Positions 1 to 8,876 are shown, counted from the stretch's first letter. The stretch is 56,859 bases of DNA from Leptospirales bacterium (GCA_016788865.1 JAEUSB010000061.1:1-56859); one strand, 5' to 3'. Translations and numbers: made by a program. The notes: generated from the sequence alone by a model not told the origin.

Positions 1-18
1 ATTAGAATCTTCTTCATC

Positions 19-303
19 CTATCCGTTCCCTTTCTTGAATGTACCCGCGGCGGTTTTGCACTGGTCGAGCGTCATGTGGAGATAGCCTTTCCCTTTGCAT
101 GAATTGGTTCCCTTGCATGATCCGCCATCAGCGCCGCCGCACTCACCGGTGCCTTTGCAGGAATTGATCCCGTAGCATTCGCCGCACGCTTTGTCCGCGC
201 CCGGCGTGCATGTCGATTTGGGACCGTTTGCATTTTGTGCCGCGCTAGCGCACGACATGAGACCGCTCAGAGCGGCCGCGATTAAGAGATGTTTTGTACC
301 CAT
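19..303 (-). CDS. BufA2-like bufferin precursor (second copy)
   Basis: A 94-residue secreted Cys-rich peptide. Residues 1-21 form a signal sequence containing the AALSGLM stretch also found in the other precursor of this locus. The core has the spaced pattern CYGINSCKG, then ECGG, SCKGTNSCKG, a GYLHM segment and a last Cys. This matches BufA2-type metallophore precursors, whose Cys residues are modified by a DUF692/MNIO enzyme. A strong Shine-Dalgarno GGGAGG lies 5 nt before the ATG. The start overlaps the end of bufC by 22 nt, so translation is probably coupled. The sequence GLMSC at the signal end could serve as a loose spirochaetal lipobox; cleavage at ASA is the alternative. Copper or other metal buffering is inferred from the family. 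Confidence 0.8.
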   Translation of the reverse strand: MGTKHLLIAAALSGLMSCASAAQNANGPKSTCTPGADKACGECYGINSCKGTGECGGADGGSCKGTNSCKGKGYLHMTLDQCKTAAGTFKKGNG

Positions 304-1064
304 TTTATCCTCCCAGATGATGGTTCATAGTATTTAATAAGACCCGAATGACCGATCAGTTGAAATAGCGCGGTGACCTGCTCGACATCTATGTCTCGCG
401 CGGAGGAAATCGCGTCACCGAGGGTGAGATCCTTTTGCAGCGCTTGCAAAACGCAGTGCTGAGCCGGCGTGAGATCTTTGACGAAAATGCCATTGTTCTT
501 CTTATATGCGATCCCCGTTTCAGCCGTCCGCATTTCGAGCGCTGCGGCCATCGCCTGCTCGTCGTCGCCAGCACGCCAGATGGAGAGCACGGAAAACTCC
601 GATTGGAAGAGGAAGAAATGTTCGTGAAATCGCAGGCGGCATCCGTCGTCCTCTATGGCGCCAAAGAATGAGAGGTCTGCCGCAATGTGTTCCTTTTTGT
701 GAAAGAGTTCAGCCATCTTCCATTCGAATTGCGCAAGATCCCGGAGAACTGCGTGATCGGGGTGGCAATCTCCCAGGAAATCAGCAAAGTCTCCGCCATA
801 ATGGGATAAATTGTGGGATGCCGAAGGGTGTGCGTGGATGTATGCACCGCACTCGGCAAAAAACAATTCGTCTCCGAGAATTCTCCAGACAGTCCGATAA
901 GTATCACCCAGTGCCTCCGTCAGGCGCGCTTCATACGCTGCCGCATAGATTCCAACCGCATCCTCGGGCGTTAGGGAGCCAGCCGGTATGATGCCTTCAA
1001 TGAATATACCCGGTCGTTTTCCCTTTATGACGGCATCAAAGTTGTCTTGAATCTGAGAAAGCAT
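282..1064 (-). CDS. bufC: BufC/HvfC-type RiPP maturation partner (DUF2063)
   Basis: A 260-residue protein of the family that accompanies DUF692 enzymes. The N-terminal half (RPGIFIEGII, DAVGIYAAAYEARLTEAL, YRTVWRILGD) is the HvfC/BufC N-terminal domain, which is thought to recruit the precursor to the MNIO enzyme. An ATG at 1127 also opens the frame, but it lies inside the upstream precursor gene and before a strong terminator (1077-1101). Its first 21 codons look like read-through, so the ATG at 1064 (MLSQIQDNF) is preferred. The gene lies between the two precursors and shares 22 nt with the downstream one. Confidence 0.8.
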   Translation of the reverse strand: MLSQIQDNFDAVIKGKRPGIFIEGIIPAGSLTPEDAVGIYAAAYEARLTEALGDTYRTVWRILGDELFFAECGAYIHAHPSASHNLSHYGGDFADFLGDCHPDHAVLRDLAQFEWKMAELFHKKEHIAADLSFFGAIEDDGCRLRFHEHFFLFQSEFSVLSIWRAGDDEQAMAAALEMRTAETGIAYKKNNGIFVKDLTPAQHCVLQALQKDLTLGDAISSARDIDVEQVTALFQLIGHSGLIKYYEPSSGRIKWVQNIS

Positions 1065-1076
1065 TGCCCTGGCCTT

Positions 1077-1101
1077 AAAAAAATGGGGCGCGGTGCGCCC
1101 C
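1077..1101 (-). terminator. Intrinsic terminator between bufferin precursor and bufC
   Basis: On the minus strand a perfect 7-bp GGGGCGC/GCGCCCC stem with a 3-nt loop is followed by one A and seven T. It begins 7 nt after the stop of the precursor gene and ends 12 nt before the preferred bufC ATG. It should stop most transcripts after bufB and the first precursor, leaving bufC and the second precursor to read-through. Confidence 0.85.
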
Positions 1102-1107
1102 GAGTGT

Positions 1108-1347
1108 TCATGCTTCAAACTTCCCATTCTTAGCTTCGCAGTCTTTCTTGTTCATATGCTTCCAACCCATTCCCTTGCATGAGTTCTTACCGGCGCAGCC
1201 GTGGTCCTTTCCGCCGCAATCCGTCTGGCCTTTGCACGAGTTAATGCCGAAACATTTCCCCTCATTTGAAGCCGTCGTTTGCGACGAGCCACAGCTCGCC
1301 GCAAGCATGAGACCGCTGAGTGCGGCTGTAACCAGTGTCTTGTTCAT
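1108..1347 (-). CDS. bufA2: BufA2-like bufferin precursor (first copy)
   Basis: A 79-residue secreted Cys-rich peptide. It has a signal sequence (NKTLVTAALSGLMLAASC) and a mature part with the repeating pattern EGKCFGINSCKG, TDCGGKDHGC, AGKNSCKGMGWKHM, KKDCEAKNG. This is the signature of BufA2-family precursors. An ATG at 1353 touches the AAAGGAG ribosome site directly, so the in-frame ATG at 1347, 6 nt further on, is the better start. The ribosome site overlaps the TAA of bufB, 5 nt upstream. AASC at the signal end is a possible lipobox, which would make this a membrane-anchored metallophore. Confidence 0.85.
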   Translation of the reverse strand: MNKTLVTAALSGLMLAASCGSSQTTASNEGKCFGINSCKGQTDCGGKDHGCAGKNSCKGMGWKHMNKKDCEAKNGKFEA

Positions 1348-1358
1348 TTTCATCTCCT

Positions 1359-2201
1359 TTATGTTTTGGTGACTTCTAAAATAGAGTCCTGTTCAATTGC
1401 TTCGCGGCATTCAGTCTGGGCGCGTTCAAGCTCCTGTTCGAGTTCGGGGAAAGAAGGAATATCTTCGTCGCGTTCGAGTAGAACCGGGACGCGCGGCATT
1501 CGCGCCACCGCGCACCGAAGCAGATTCCAGACATCATCGCAGACGGCAGTGGAATGCGTATCAAAGAGATGAGTCCCGCGGTCTGAATGTCCGGCTATGT
1601 GGATCTCGGCAACGGACTCGTTAGGGATCGATTCTATAAAAGTCTTTGCGCTAAAACCGTGATTCTTCGCATTCACATAGATGTTGTTCACATCCAGAAG
1701 CAATCTGCAGCCGCTCCGGCGCACCACCTCCGAAATGAATTCCCATTCTGACAAAGTTGAGCTCGTGTAAGTCAAATAACTCGATACGTTCTCCAATGCG
1801 ATTGAACGACCCAGGTATTCCTGAACGATGTCAAGATTCCGGCTAACGCAAGCGATGCTTTCTTCGCAGAAAGGAAGGGGCAAGAGATCGTGCAGATATT
1901 CCGCGCGTGCTCGACCCCAGCTGAAATGATCCGATACAAGAAATGGATCTATCCGCTGGGTGAGATTCCGGAGGCGCTGCAGATAAAGCATGGAGGGCGG
2001 CTCAACAGCGCCGATCGAAAGGGAAACTCCGTGTAGGGCCACCGGGAAGTCGCGGCGCACGTGCTCAAGAACGGCCATTGGACGGCCCTCACTGTCCATG
2101 TAATTTTCAGAAATCGCCTCAAACCAACCGGCAACTCGCGGACGATTCTCAAGCAGAAACGGATAGTGTTCCCTGCGCAGTCCGAGTCCTACGGCGATCA
2201 T
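1359..2201 (-). CDS. bufB: DUF692/MNIO-type RiPP maturase (BufB/HvfB/MbnB family)
   Basis: A 280-residue TIM-barrel enzyme, the usual length of the multinuclear non-heme iron oxidative enzymes that modify Cys in RiPP precursors. The expected metal-ligand positions are all present: WFEAISENYM, ALHGVSLSIG, VSDHFSW, ALENVSSY, LLLDVNNIYVNA, EIHIAGHSD and VLLERDEDIP. It is the first gene of the minus-strand bufferin locus and runs straight into the first precursor. No ribosome site is visible before the ATG, so a leaderless or weakly translated message is possible. Oxidation of core Cys to heterocycles or thioamide-type groups is inferred from the family. Confidence 0.9.
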   Translation of the reverse strand: MIAVGLGLRREHYPFLLENRPRVAGWFEAISENYMDSEGRPMAVLEHVRRDFPVALHGVSLSIGAVEPPSMLYLQRLRNLTQRIDPFLVSDHFSWGRARAEYLHDLLPLPFCEESIACVSRNLDIVQEYLGRSIALENVSSYLTYTSSTLSEWEFISEVVRRSGCRLLLDVNNIYVNAKNHGFSAKTFIESIPNESVAEIHIAGHSDRGTHLFDTHSTAVCDDVWNLLRCAVARMPRVPVLLERDEDIPSFPELEQELERAQTECREAIEQDSILEVTKT

Positions 2202-2269
2202 GCAGTTGTATGCGCCGGCATCGCCGGAAGGTTACATCGAAAATGTATTTCTATGGGTTGGTTTGATAA

Positions 2270-2665
2270 TCATTCGACGCGCGTCCAGCGCTCCTCGCGA
2301 CCGAACAGTGGAAGCCCCAGGTACCCTCGAACGACCAGAACCTGACTGCCCTCCAGCCACATGCGGCAGTCATAGGTGCGCATGGTCTCCGGGTCAAAGA
2401 TTCTCCCGCCGATCCATCGTCCGTCCTGGTAGGAAAAGTCAGAAAGTACCGTCATCCCTAAGACCGGCCTGTTCTTGTCGGTCAGCTTTCTTAGCCAGGA
2501 AACCTTGCCGCAAAATCGGTCCGCACATGGCTCGATTTTGATTCGCGCAAATCCATCCGCAACGAGCCATTGTCCCGTAATATCTTGAGGCTCTGCCCGA
2601 AGAAGCGCGGGAAACGATACGATGAGGAGGACCAGGCTCCAGAGAATGCGGCGTGCTGGCTTCAC
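2270..2665 (-). CDS. DUF2147-family secreted protein
   Basis: A 131-residue protein with an N-terminal signal peptide (about residues 1-24). The rest matches the DUF2147 fold: ITGQWLVADGFARIKIE, a CADRFCGKVSWLRKL segment, WIGGRIFDPETMRTYDCRMW and VRGYLGLPLFGREERWTRV. These are small periplasmic or outer-membrane-associated lipocalin-like proteins of unknown role. It lies 68 nt upstream of bufB on the same strand and may share its transcript, though no role in bufferin biosynthesis is known. It is divergent from coaB. Confidence 0.8.
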   Translation of the reverse strand: MKPARRILWSLVLLIVSFPALLRAEPQDITGQWLVADGFARIKIEPCADRFCGKVSWLRKLTDKNRPVLGMTVLSDFSYQDGRWIGGRIFDPETMRTYDCRMWLEGSQVLVVRGYLGLPLFGREERWTRVE

Positions 2666-2802
2666 TCCTCCAGTTCGCCGGCCGGTTCATAGCGGTTACA
2701 ACCGCCTACGGAAAAGTGGATGGCATGTCGCTCACTGCCGGCTTGTGGCAAAAATTTGATCTAGTCGTGTAACCCGCAGGCTTTCTTTCCGCATTCCAAC
2801 GT

Positions 2803-3498
2803 ATGTCGCAGCCCCTACGCAATCGCCTGGTCGTCACCTCGGGTGCAACAAGGGAATGGATTGATCCTGTTCGGTTCATTTCTAACCCATCGACGGGCGC
2901 GATGGGCTGGGCAATTGCCACTGCCGGACTCAGGCGATTTGAAGAAGTGGTCTACATCCCGGGCCATTGCTCCCCGGGTTTTGGAAACTTAGACGGAGCC
3001 CTCAACCATCCAGTGACTTCAACTGAGGAGATGCTTGAAGCTGTTCTTCGCAGTACGATCGAAGGATCAGTCCTTGTGATGGCAGCAGCACCCGCTGATT
3101 ACACGCCGGTTCATACAACCGAACACAAGATCAAGAAGGACCCGATTCGAAATCTGGTGATTGAACTCCGCCCCACGCCGGACATTCTCATGGCGGTGGC
3201 GGAACGCGGAATTCCCGATTGCACACGCGTTGGATTTGCCGCGGAGACGGATAATCTAATTGCAAACGCCGCGGCAAAGCTTCAGAAGAAGGACCTGGAC
3301 TACATTTGCGCTAATCGAGTTTTCAGAGAAACCCAGGGCTTCGCCGTAGATTCCGGCACCTTGATCGTTCTGGATCGAAACGGAAACCAGACAACTCTCG
3401 GACCTGAGTCCAAAATAGCACTGGGGGAAGAGCTGATTGGATTCCTGGTACGCAGTCTATCACCTACGCCCTCACGAATCCCCGCTGCTCCGCTTTAA
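2803..3498 (+). CDS. coaB: Phosphopantothenate-cysteine ligase (stand-alone CoaB)
   Basis: A 231-residue CoaB domain without the CoaC decarboxylase half. In coenzyme A synthesis it joins 4'-phosphopantothenate to cysteine using a nucleotide triphosphate. Visible signatures are VTSGATREWIDPVRFISN, STGAMG, the VMAAAPADY stretch, the HKIKKD lysine motif and LRPTPDIL. Most bacteria carry a fused CoaBC; some lineages, apparently including this one, encode the ligase separately. CoaC is not in this window. It is divergent from the DUF2147 gene. The ATG has only a weak ribosome site. Confidence 0.9.
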   Translation: MSQPLRNRLVVTSGATREWIDPVRFISNPSTGAMGWAIATAGLRRFEEVVYIPGHCSPGFGNLDGALNHPVTSTEEMLEAVLRSTIEGSVLVMAAAPADYTPVHTTEHKIKKDPIRNLVIELRPTPDILMAVAERGIPDCTRVGFAAETDNLIANAAAKLQKKDLDYICANRVFRETQGFAVDSGTLIVLDRNGNQTTLGPESKIALGEELIGFLVRSLSPTPSRIPAAPL

Positions 3499-3551
3499 TC
3501 TTCGGACAGAATTTCGTTTGTAACTTTTCGCGGCCACCGCCGAATCAACCC

Positions 3552-4124
3552 ATGCAGGGGCCCGGTGGAGAAGATGAGGCCGGGCGGCTGACGCGTTTGA
3601 TGGTTTTAAGTCAGCAGGGTGACAATCAGGCTTACAACATTTTCTTAAAGGAAGTCAGCGTGAGGACTCGGCCATACATTCGATCCCGAATCGCCGATTC
3701 AGACGCGGTTGAAGATGTTGTTCAGGAGGTGCTCGTGTCGATTCACAGAACGCTCGCAACGTACGATCCAACTCGACCCATCCTGCCGTGGCTCTGGGCA
3801 ATTGTGCGGTATCGCATTGTGGATTATGCCCGAAGAAAAAATCGACAACTGGATGGACCTGGATCGTTCGATGCGGCTTTCGAAAATCTGACGGCGCCTT
3901 CGCGAAGTGAATCCGACAGCATGGGCGAACTGATTCTTCAAAGTGTTGCGAAGCTTCCGGAGAAACAGAAGCGGGCATTCGAGCTCACAAAGATGCAGGG
4001 AATGTCCGTGCGGGAGGCGGCCAGAGAGCTGAACATGACTGAAACCGCTACCAAAGTCACCGTTCATCGCGCAAAGCGAACGTTGCGAAAAATTATGAGG
4101 AGCCTTGGCTATGACAACGGATGA
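3552..4124 (+). CDS. ECF-type RNA polymerase sigma factor
   Basis: A 190-residue sigma-70-family factor with region 2 at about residues 20-90 (DAVEDVVQEVLVSIHRTL and RPILPWLWAIVRYRIVDYARR) and region 4 at about 130-185 (LPEKQKRAFELTKMQGMSVREAA, ATKVTVHRAKRTLRK). It should direct RNA polymerase to a dedicated promoter set. Its end overlaps the next gene by 14 nt. That gene is an NrsF-like membrane anti-sigma factor, so the pair is a classical sigma/anti-sigma module. The signal it answers to is unknown. Confidence 0.92.
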   Translation: MQGPGGEDEAGRLTRLMVLSQQGDNQAYNIFLKEVSVRTRPYIRSRIADSDAVEDVVQEVLVSIHRTLATYDPTRPILPWLWAIVRYRIVDYARRKNRQLDGPGSFDAAFENLTAPSRSESDSMGELILQSVAKLPEKQKRAFELTKMQGMSVREAARELNMTETATKVTVHRAKRTLRKIMRSLGYDNG

Positions 4125-4743
4125 GCTGATTCACAATCTCACCCGCAGCATCAAGCCGGTGAATCGCATCGCGAGCACGCCGGTTCGTCTGATCGTCTGG
4201 TTCGTCTGTGCAGTGACCGCCACCGCCATGCTGATTGCTTTAGTACGCCTCGCCGCGCCTCAGATGCTAATTATCGTAGAACCTGCCTTTTACCTTGAGA
4301 GCCTGTCGGCGCTGCTCGCTTGCTTTCTGGCTGCCGCAGCGGCACTGTACCTGAGTATACCGGGTGAGCGACTTTTGCTGCTCCCCATTCTGCTCGCGGC
4401 CGCAGTGACTGTCTGGCTGGCATCAATCGCCTATCGATGGGGAATCCATCATGCATTTCTCTACATGCCCGCGATGGCAGAAATGAGGTGCGGTCGCGAC
4501 ATTATGATCGGCGGCCTGGGCTCCGCCGGAATCCTCGTCGGGATGATCAAGCGGGCCGCGCCGGTTTCTCCGATACGGTGCGCGATGCTTGCTGCCCTGG
4601 CATCCTCACTGCTGGCCGTGGTTGCTCTCCAATTCTTCTGTGCCATGCAGTCACCCTGGCATCTGCTCACATGCCATGTCGCGCCGGCGTTCGTCGTCAC
4701 GATAACCGGCGTGATAGCAGGGAGGTGGGTGCTTGCCTGGTGA
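4111..4743 (+). CDS. NrsF-like (DUF1109) membrane anti-sigma factor
   Basis: A 210-residue integral membrane protein with six predicted helices. It starts with a short cytoplasmic segment (TTDELIHNLTRSIKPVNRI) typical of DUF1109/NrsF proteins, which sequester an ECF sigma factor at the inner membrane. The ATG at 4111 is chosen because GAGGAG lies 8 nt upstream; a TTG at 4105 in the same frame is poorly placed. It overlaps the sigma gene by 14 nt, so the two products are probably made in fixed ratio. Helix residues match the family in character rather than in a strong motif, so the call leans on context. Confidence 0.82.
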   Translation: MTTDELIHNLTRSIKPVNRIASTPVRLIVWFVCAVTATAMLIALVRLAAPQMLIIVEPAFYLESLSALLACFLAAAAALYLSIPGERLLLLPILLAAAVTVWLASIAYRWGIHHAFLYMPAMAEMRCGRDIMIGGLGSAGILVGMIKRAAPVSPIRCAMLAALASSLLAVVALQFFCAMQSPWHLLTCHVAPAFVVTITGVIAGRWVLAW

Positions 4744-5372
4744 AAACGACCCTGAGCGGCAAACGCTTTTCTTCCCCTGCGAATCTGGCTAGCATGAAAA
4801 GCAGGAATCTCGCTCGGCGCCTTTTACGCCACCAACCAGAGCCTGAATTCCAGAATTATCTGGTCAATGACCGAAAATCCGGGTTCAAGATTCGTCCCTT
4901 TCTGGGCATGGATTCTTAATATTGGGGATTACGATCCTGGTGACCCACCCCGGTACGCACGCCCCGTTTTCCTTACTCTCCTGCCTCCATCTGTTTGTGA
5001 TTCGGGACAAACCAGAGCATTGCTTCGATGGCCAACAATTAGAATGCTGATTTGGGATATCCAATCGCGGCGAGCAATGCGGCGATCAGATTCACGGCCA
5101 TCGTCAAATAGCTTTTGGCGTGACCCTGTTCAGGTTTGCAAACTTCGAATTTGCGCCGTGAAGTCTGCACAAGCCGTCAACAATGTATGAGCGACCGTAA
5201 CCACCGTCAGGACAAGGACGTAAATTACTCAACCTTCAAGATAGCCGCTGCGGACTTCCGCGCAGTCAAGATCATGGGTGTTGTGGAGGAAAAGGCGCTA
5301 TGAACTTTGTGATCATGCCAAATGAACTCTGAGCGGACTCTTCTTTTGCTAGCCAGACTTTAGGGTCAGCGA
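4744..5372 (+). other. 629-nt intergenic stretch with a possible decayed minus-strand gene
   Basis: No convincing intact gene. On the minus strand between about 5290 and 5041, short peptide stretches in changing frames look coding-like. The last one (GHAKSYLTMAVNLIAALLAA) is helical and ends in a TAA near 5041. This may be the worn C-terminus of an unidentified membrane protein. No family is recognised. The right end should carry the promoter of the 5373 cyclase, but no clear box is seen. Confidence 0.3.
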
Positions 5373-7475
5373 ATGCTACGCCGGGTGAGTATGGTGCGCC
5401 GAAGCCTTTTATTACTTACGCTCATTGTGTTCGCCCTTGCCGCGACGCCAGGCTTCGCGCGTACACAGCTTGTCCTGGAGGACGGGTCTGACTCGCTAAA
5501 CCTGGGTGACTATGCAGAATATCTGGAAGAAACGGGCCCGACGCTAGAGCTGGCGGACGTAGTCGACTCACCCAACTGGAAGGCCCCCGCTGATGCATCT
5601 TTGGGATTTACTCCGCGAAAGCATGGGATCTGGTTTCGAATTCGTCTGGTCGATGGTTCCAGCGTCCGCGATTGGATCCTTGAGTTTTCCTATCCTCTCC
5701 TGGATCGAATCGAAGCCTATCAACCCGATGCCAGCGGAGCTATGCAACGTATTTCGGCGGGTCGACTGCTTCCGTTCGCTGCGCGCGAAATCCAGGATCG
5801 AACCATCAACATCCGCCTGAACCCTGGCAAAAGCGGAAGCTATTCTTACTTTCGCATTCAGACAGAAAGCTCGTTTCAGGCTGAAGCACGAATCTATCAG
5901 CGCAAAACATTACTCGAACGCTATCGAACGGACACTCTCGTATACGGATTCTATTTCGGAATCCTATTCATAATGGCTCTGTACAACTTTGCGCTATTCG
6001 TTTCGATTCGCGATCCAAACTACTTTCTCTACTCCGGGTATGTGGCGATCTTCTTGGTGTATCAAATCTGGCATCTAGGCTACGGTTTTCAATACGTGGT
6101 TCCCAACGAACCGCTCCTCTACAAGCAATCCTACTACGCACTCCTGGGCCTTGCCGTGCTCAGTGCCATCACTTTCTCGGCCAAGTTTCTCAATTTAAAG
6201 GAAGTACACCGATTGCTGTTTTATGTGATCGTTGGCGCGACTGCGATTGTAGTGACCGGCGCCATGCTTGGGGCGTTCGTATACTATCCGCTTGCGACAA
6301 AGTTTGTCCCACCGCTGGCCGGCATTCTTTTCTTTTTGACGCTCGTCGCCAGTGTAATTTGTATTCGGCGAGGCTACAAGCCTGCCAGGTACTATCTACT
6401 TGCATGGGGCGCATTCCTGACTCTAGCCATTCTATTTGTGCTCGGAGTGCGGGGCATCATTCCTTTCGAAGGATTTGTAAAGCACGGGATGCAAGTGGGT
6501 TCTGTCCTCGAAGTCCTGATGCTTTCGTTTGCGCTGGGCTATCGTTACAGTTTACTCCAGAAACAGAAGGAAGACGCACAACGCGAGATTGCAGAGTCCA
6601 AATCACGTTTGCTTGAATCCGTTTTCCGCTTTGTACCGAAAGAATTTCTCAGGTGTCTTGGGAAGGACAGCCTCGAAGGGATCCAACTTGGGGATGCAGT
6701 TCAGCGCGATATGACCGTGCTGTTTTCTGACATCCGCTCGTTTACGACCATCTCTGAAGGCATGACACCAACAGAGAACTTCCAGTTTCTAAATGCGCTG
6801 TACCGGCGCATCTGTCCCCTTATTCGCGAGCACCACGGCTTCATCGATAAATACATTGGCGATGGAATTATGGCGCTCTTTCCAGAAAACCCTCGCGACG
6901 CAGTTACAACGGCAATTGAGATGAACCAACTGCTTCGCATTTACAACGATCAGCGATTGAAGCAAGGGTATGCGCCCATTCGGATTGGAATTGGGATTCA
7001 CTCCGGAAAGTTGATACTCGGAACCATTGGCGAGGCGCAGAGGATGGAAGGAACTGTGATTTCTGACGCGGTGAATCTTGCGAGTCGAATGGAAAGCCTC
7101 ACCAAACACTATGGGGCGGTTTTGCTTGTTACAGAAAGCACGCTGCAAAACGTTTCAGCCAACGACTTCATGCGACGAACCCTCGACCGCGTCCGCGTCA
7201 AAGGAAAGCAGGAACAAGTATCGATCGTGGAGATTCTCGACTGTGAAAGTCCAGAGATCCGAGATCTAAAGCTAACAACCCTCGCAGACTTTGAATCAGC
7301 AATCAAAGCATACAACGCCCAGGATTTTGAAACAGCGGCCCAATCGTTTGGACGAGTGCTGGAACAAAACCCCAACGATTTGACTGCCAGGATTTATCTG
7401 ACCAGGCTGGACCATTTGCGTCGCCTTGGCGTTCCGGAAGGATGGGATGGCATCGAAACGCTGACAATCAAGTAG
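5373..7475 (+). CDS. 7TMR-DISM receptor with class III nucleotide cyclase domain
   Basis: A 700-residue membrane cyclase. Order: signal peptide (1-30), periplasmic DISMED2 domain (about 35-175, with LNLGDYAEYLEE and WILEFSYPLLDRIEAY), 7TMR-DISM membrane part (about 185-395), a coiled-coil linker, and a class III cyclase (about 440-620). The cyclase shows LFSDIRSFT, FIDKYIGDGIMALF and EGTVISDAVNLASRME, giving both metal-binding Asp and the Asn/Arg catalytic pair. A TPR-like tail follows (about 635-690). It should turn binding of a periplasmic ligand, possibly a carbohydrate, into cAMP or cGMP. An ATG at 5391 is an alternative start. The cyclase half is closely similar to the gene at 9646. Confidence 0.9.
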   Translation: MLRRVSMVRRSLLLLTLIVFALAATPGFARTQLVLEDGSDSLNLGDYAEYLEETGPTLELADVVDSPNWKAPADASLGFTPRKHGIWFRIRLVDGSSVRDWILEFSYPLLDRIEAYQPDASGAMQRISAGRLLPFAAREIQDRTINIRLNPGKSGSYSYFRIQTESSFQAEARIYQRKTLLERYRTDTLVYGFYFGILFIMALYNFALFVSIRDPNYFLYSGYVAIFLVYQIWHLGYGFQYVVPNEPLLYKQSYYALLGLAVLSAITFSAKFLNLKEVHRLLFYVIVGATAIVVTGAMLGAFVYYPLATKFVPPLAGILFFLTLVASVICIRRGYKPARYYLLAWGAFLTLAILFVLGVRGIIPFEGFVKHGMQVGSVLEVLMLSFALGYRYSLLQKQKEDAQREIAESKSRLLESVFRFVPKEFLRCLGKDSLEGIQLGDAVQRDMTVLFSDIRSFTTISEGMTPTENFQFLNALYRRICPLIREHHGFIDKYIGDGIMALFPENPRDAVTTAIEMNQLLRIYNDQRLKQGYAPIRIGIGIHSGKLILGTIGEAQRMEGTVISDAVNLASRMESLTKHYGAVLLVTESTLQNVSANDFMRRTLDRVRVKGKQEQVSIVEILDCESPEIRDLKLTTLADFESAIKAYNAQDFETAAQSFGRVLEQNPNDLTARIYLTRLDHLRRLGVPEGWDGIETLTIK

Positions 7476-7530
7476 TTCGGACCCGACGACCTTACAGCAC
7501 GTTACTCATCAGGCGTCTAAAGAGAATGCA

Positions 7531-8748
7531 TTATTTTTTTACGACTACAACAAAAGTCAGATCATCGCGCAGGTTTTCCGGATCAACCCCGTGATGGTGT
7601 AGAGCGTCCAAAATGTCTTTGCGAATGCTATCTGCAGTTCCGGATGTCTCATGCATCAAGCCCTTCAGTCGATCCACACCAAACGGCTCCCCGGAGGTAT
7701 TTTCTGCCTCTGTTAAGCCGTCTGAGTAAAGCAATAACTTGTCACCAGAAGCAACCTGCGTGCGACGCGATTTGATTTTCCCCTTCAGTTCAGGAATTCC
7801 AAGCAACACGCCATCGTTTTCAAGCTCGTGAACGCGATTCGTTTTAGTTCTTTTGTAAATTATGTACGGGTGACCTGCATTCACGTACGAAAATTCGTTG
7901 TTGGTGAGTCTGACAGAAACACCCGTAAGATAATTGGAAACGTTTCCAATGGCCTGGCAGAGTTCCACATTCGCGTCGGACATAGCCTTCCAGAGCATGT
8001 CGTCTTTGTACAGCCTGTGATTGCTGAACAGGATAGGCCGCGCAATTGCAGTGATTAGCGCTGAGGAAATACCGTGGCCGGACGCGTCCAGCAATACGAC
8101 TCCAAGATTTTCTTCCTGGACATCATCGCCAAAAAAAACATCTCCAAAAGTATAGAAATCGATGATGTCTCCTGAAACGCCGTGCATGGGTTTAAAAAAG
8201 AAACTGATATCCCAGTGTTCGGATTTGGGAATTTTAGGAATAAGTGATGTTTGGAGCGTTTTTGCAAGATCCAGGTCTCTGCGCATCATCGTATATGCGC
8301 GTTCCATTTTCTTGTAGAGCTCAGCCTGTTGCGAATCCTGCGCTTTTACAACATCAAGTGCTATCTCCATTTCCCCCGCCGCAGCAACGAGACGATCAAA
8401 AGCAAGACCAGAAGATTCAATCAGTTCATGATAATTAGTAACATCCGTAAGCACTGCCGCATAACGTTCACCCATAGTTAGAGTGGCCTTCAACAAAACC
8501 ACGAGTCTGGTTCCGTCTAAAAGGATCAAATCCAGGCTAATGCCACGAACTTCACAATGCACCAGATATTCAGAAATTCTAGGCGCTTCTTCACCTGCGG
8601 CACGCAGCAATACATTCGGGTCTGCGTTGCGCAACAGGGAGTAAAAGTATTTGTTTGACTCCATGACGTGTCCGGCGCCATCAAGTGTTGCCACAGCGAT
8701 TGGGAGGTCACCCGCTAGCGGCACAATTTCTTCCAGAGGCGCAGACAT
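7531..8748 (-). CDS. PAS-SpoIIE (PP2C-type) serine phosphatase
   Basis: A 405-residue phosphatase of the RsbU/SpoIIE kind. Residues 1-120 resemble a PAS sensor (PIAVATLDGAGHVMESNKYF). A helical linker with LDLAKTLQTSLIP follows. The PP2C domain occupies about 190-405, with VSGDIIDFYTF, GVVLLDASGHGISSAL, VNAGHPYIIY, LLLYSDGLTEAEN and DDLTFVVV. Such enzymes dephosphorylate STAS-domain anti-anti-sigma proteins in partner-switch pathways. A candidate partner, a STAS protein, lies at 19873. It is downstream of the gene at 8877 on the same strand, 128 nt apart. Confidence 0.92.
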   Translation of the reverse strand: MSAPLEEIVPLAGDLPIAVATLDGAGHVMESNKYFYSLLRNADPNVLLRAAGEEAPRISEYLVHCEVRGISLDLILLDGTRLVVLLKATLTMGERYAAVLTDVTNYHELIESSGLAFDRLVAAAGEMEIALDVVKAQDSQQAELYKKMERAYTMMRRDLDLAKTLQTSLIPKIPKSEHWDISFFFKPMHGVSGDIIDFYTFGDVFFGDDVQEENLGVVLLDASGHGISSALITAIARPILFSNHRLYKDDMLWKAMSDANVELCQAIGNVSNYLTGVSVRLTNNEFSYVNAGHPYIIYKRTKTNRVHELENDGVLLGIPELKGKIKSRRTQVASGDKLLLYSDGLTEAENTSGEPFGVDRLKGLMHETSGTADSIRKDILDALHHHGVDPENLRDDLTFVVVVKK

Positions 8749-8876
8749 AACCCCGACGGTATTCCCTCAGGGAAATTTGAAAACTAAAAAACGGAAAGTC
8801 ACGCCTGAAAGTCAGGTCGGAGGTTGGATCCCAAAACTGTTGCTCGACTATCTGATCAAACGTGGAGCAGTTGTAA

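Noticed and set aside
1065..1127. Upstream ATG for bufC at 1127
   Set aside because: It lies inside the precursor gene and would need translation through an intrinsic terminator; the added peptide does not resemble the family.
4867..5190. A plus-strand reading frame of 107 codons in the 4.7-5.4 kb gap
   Set aside because: Starts without a ribosome site, has no domain-like pattern and runs opposite to more coding-like minus-strand fragments.
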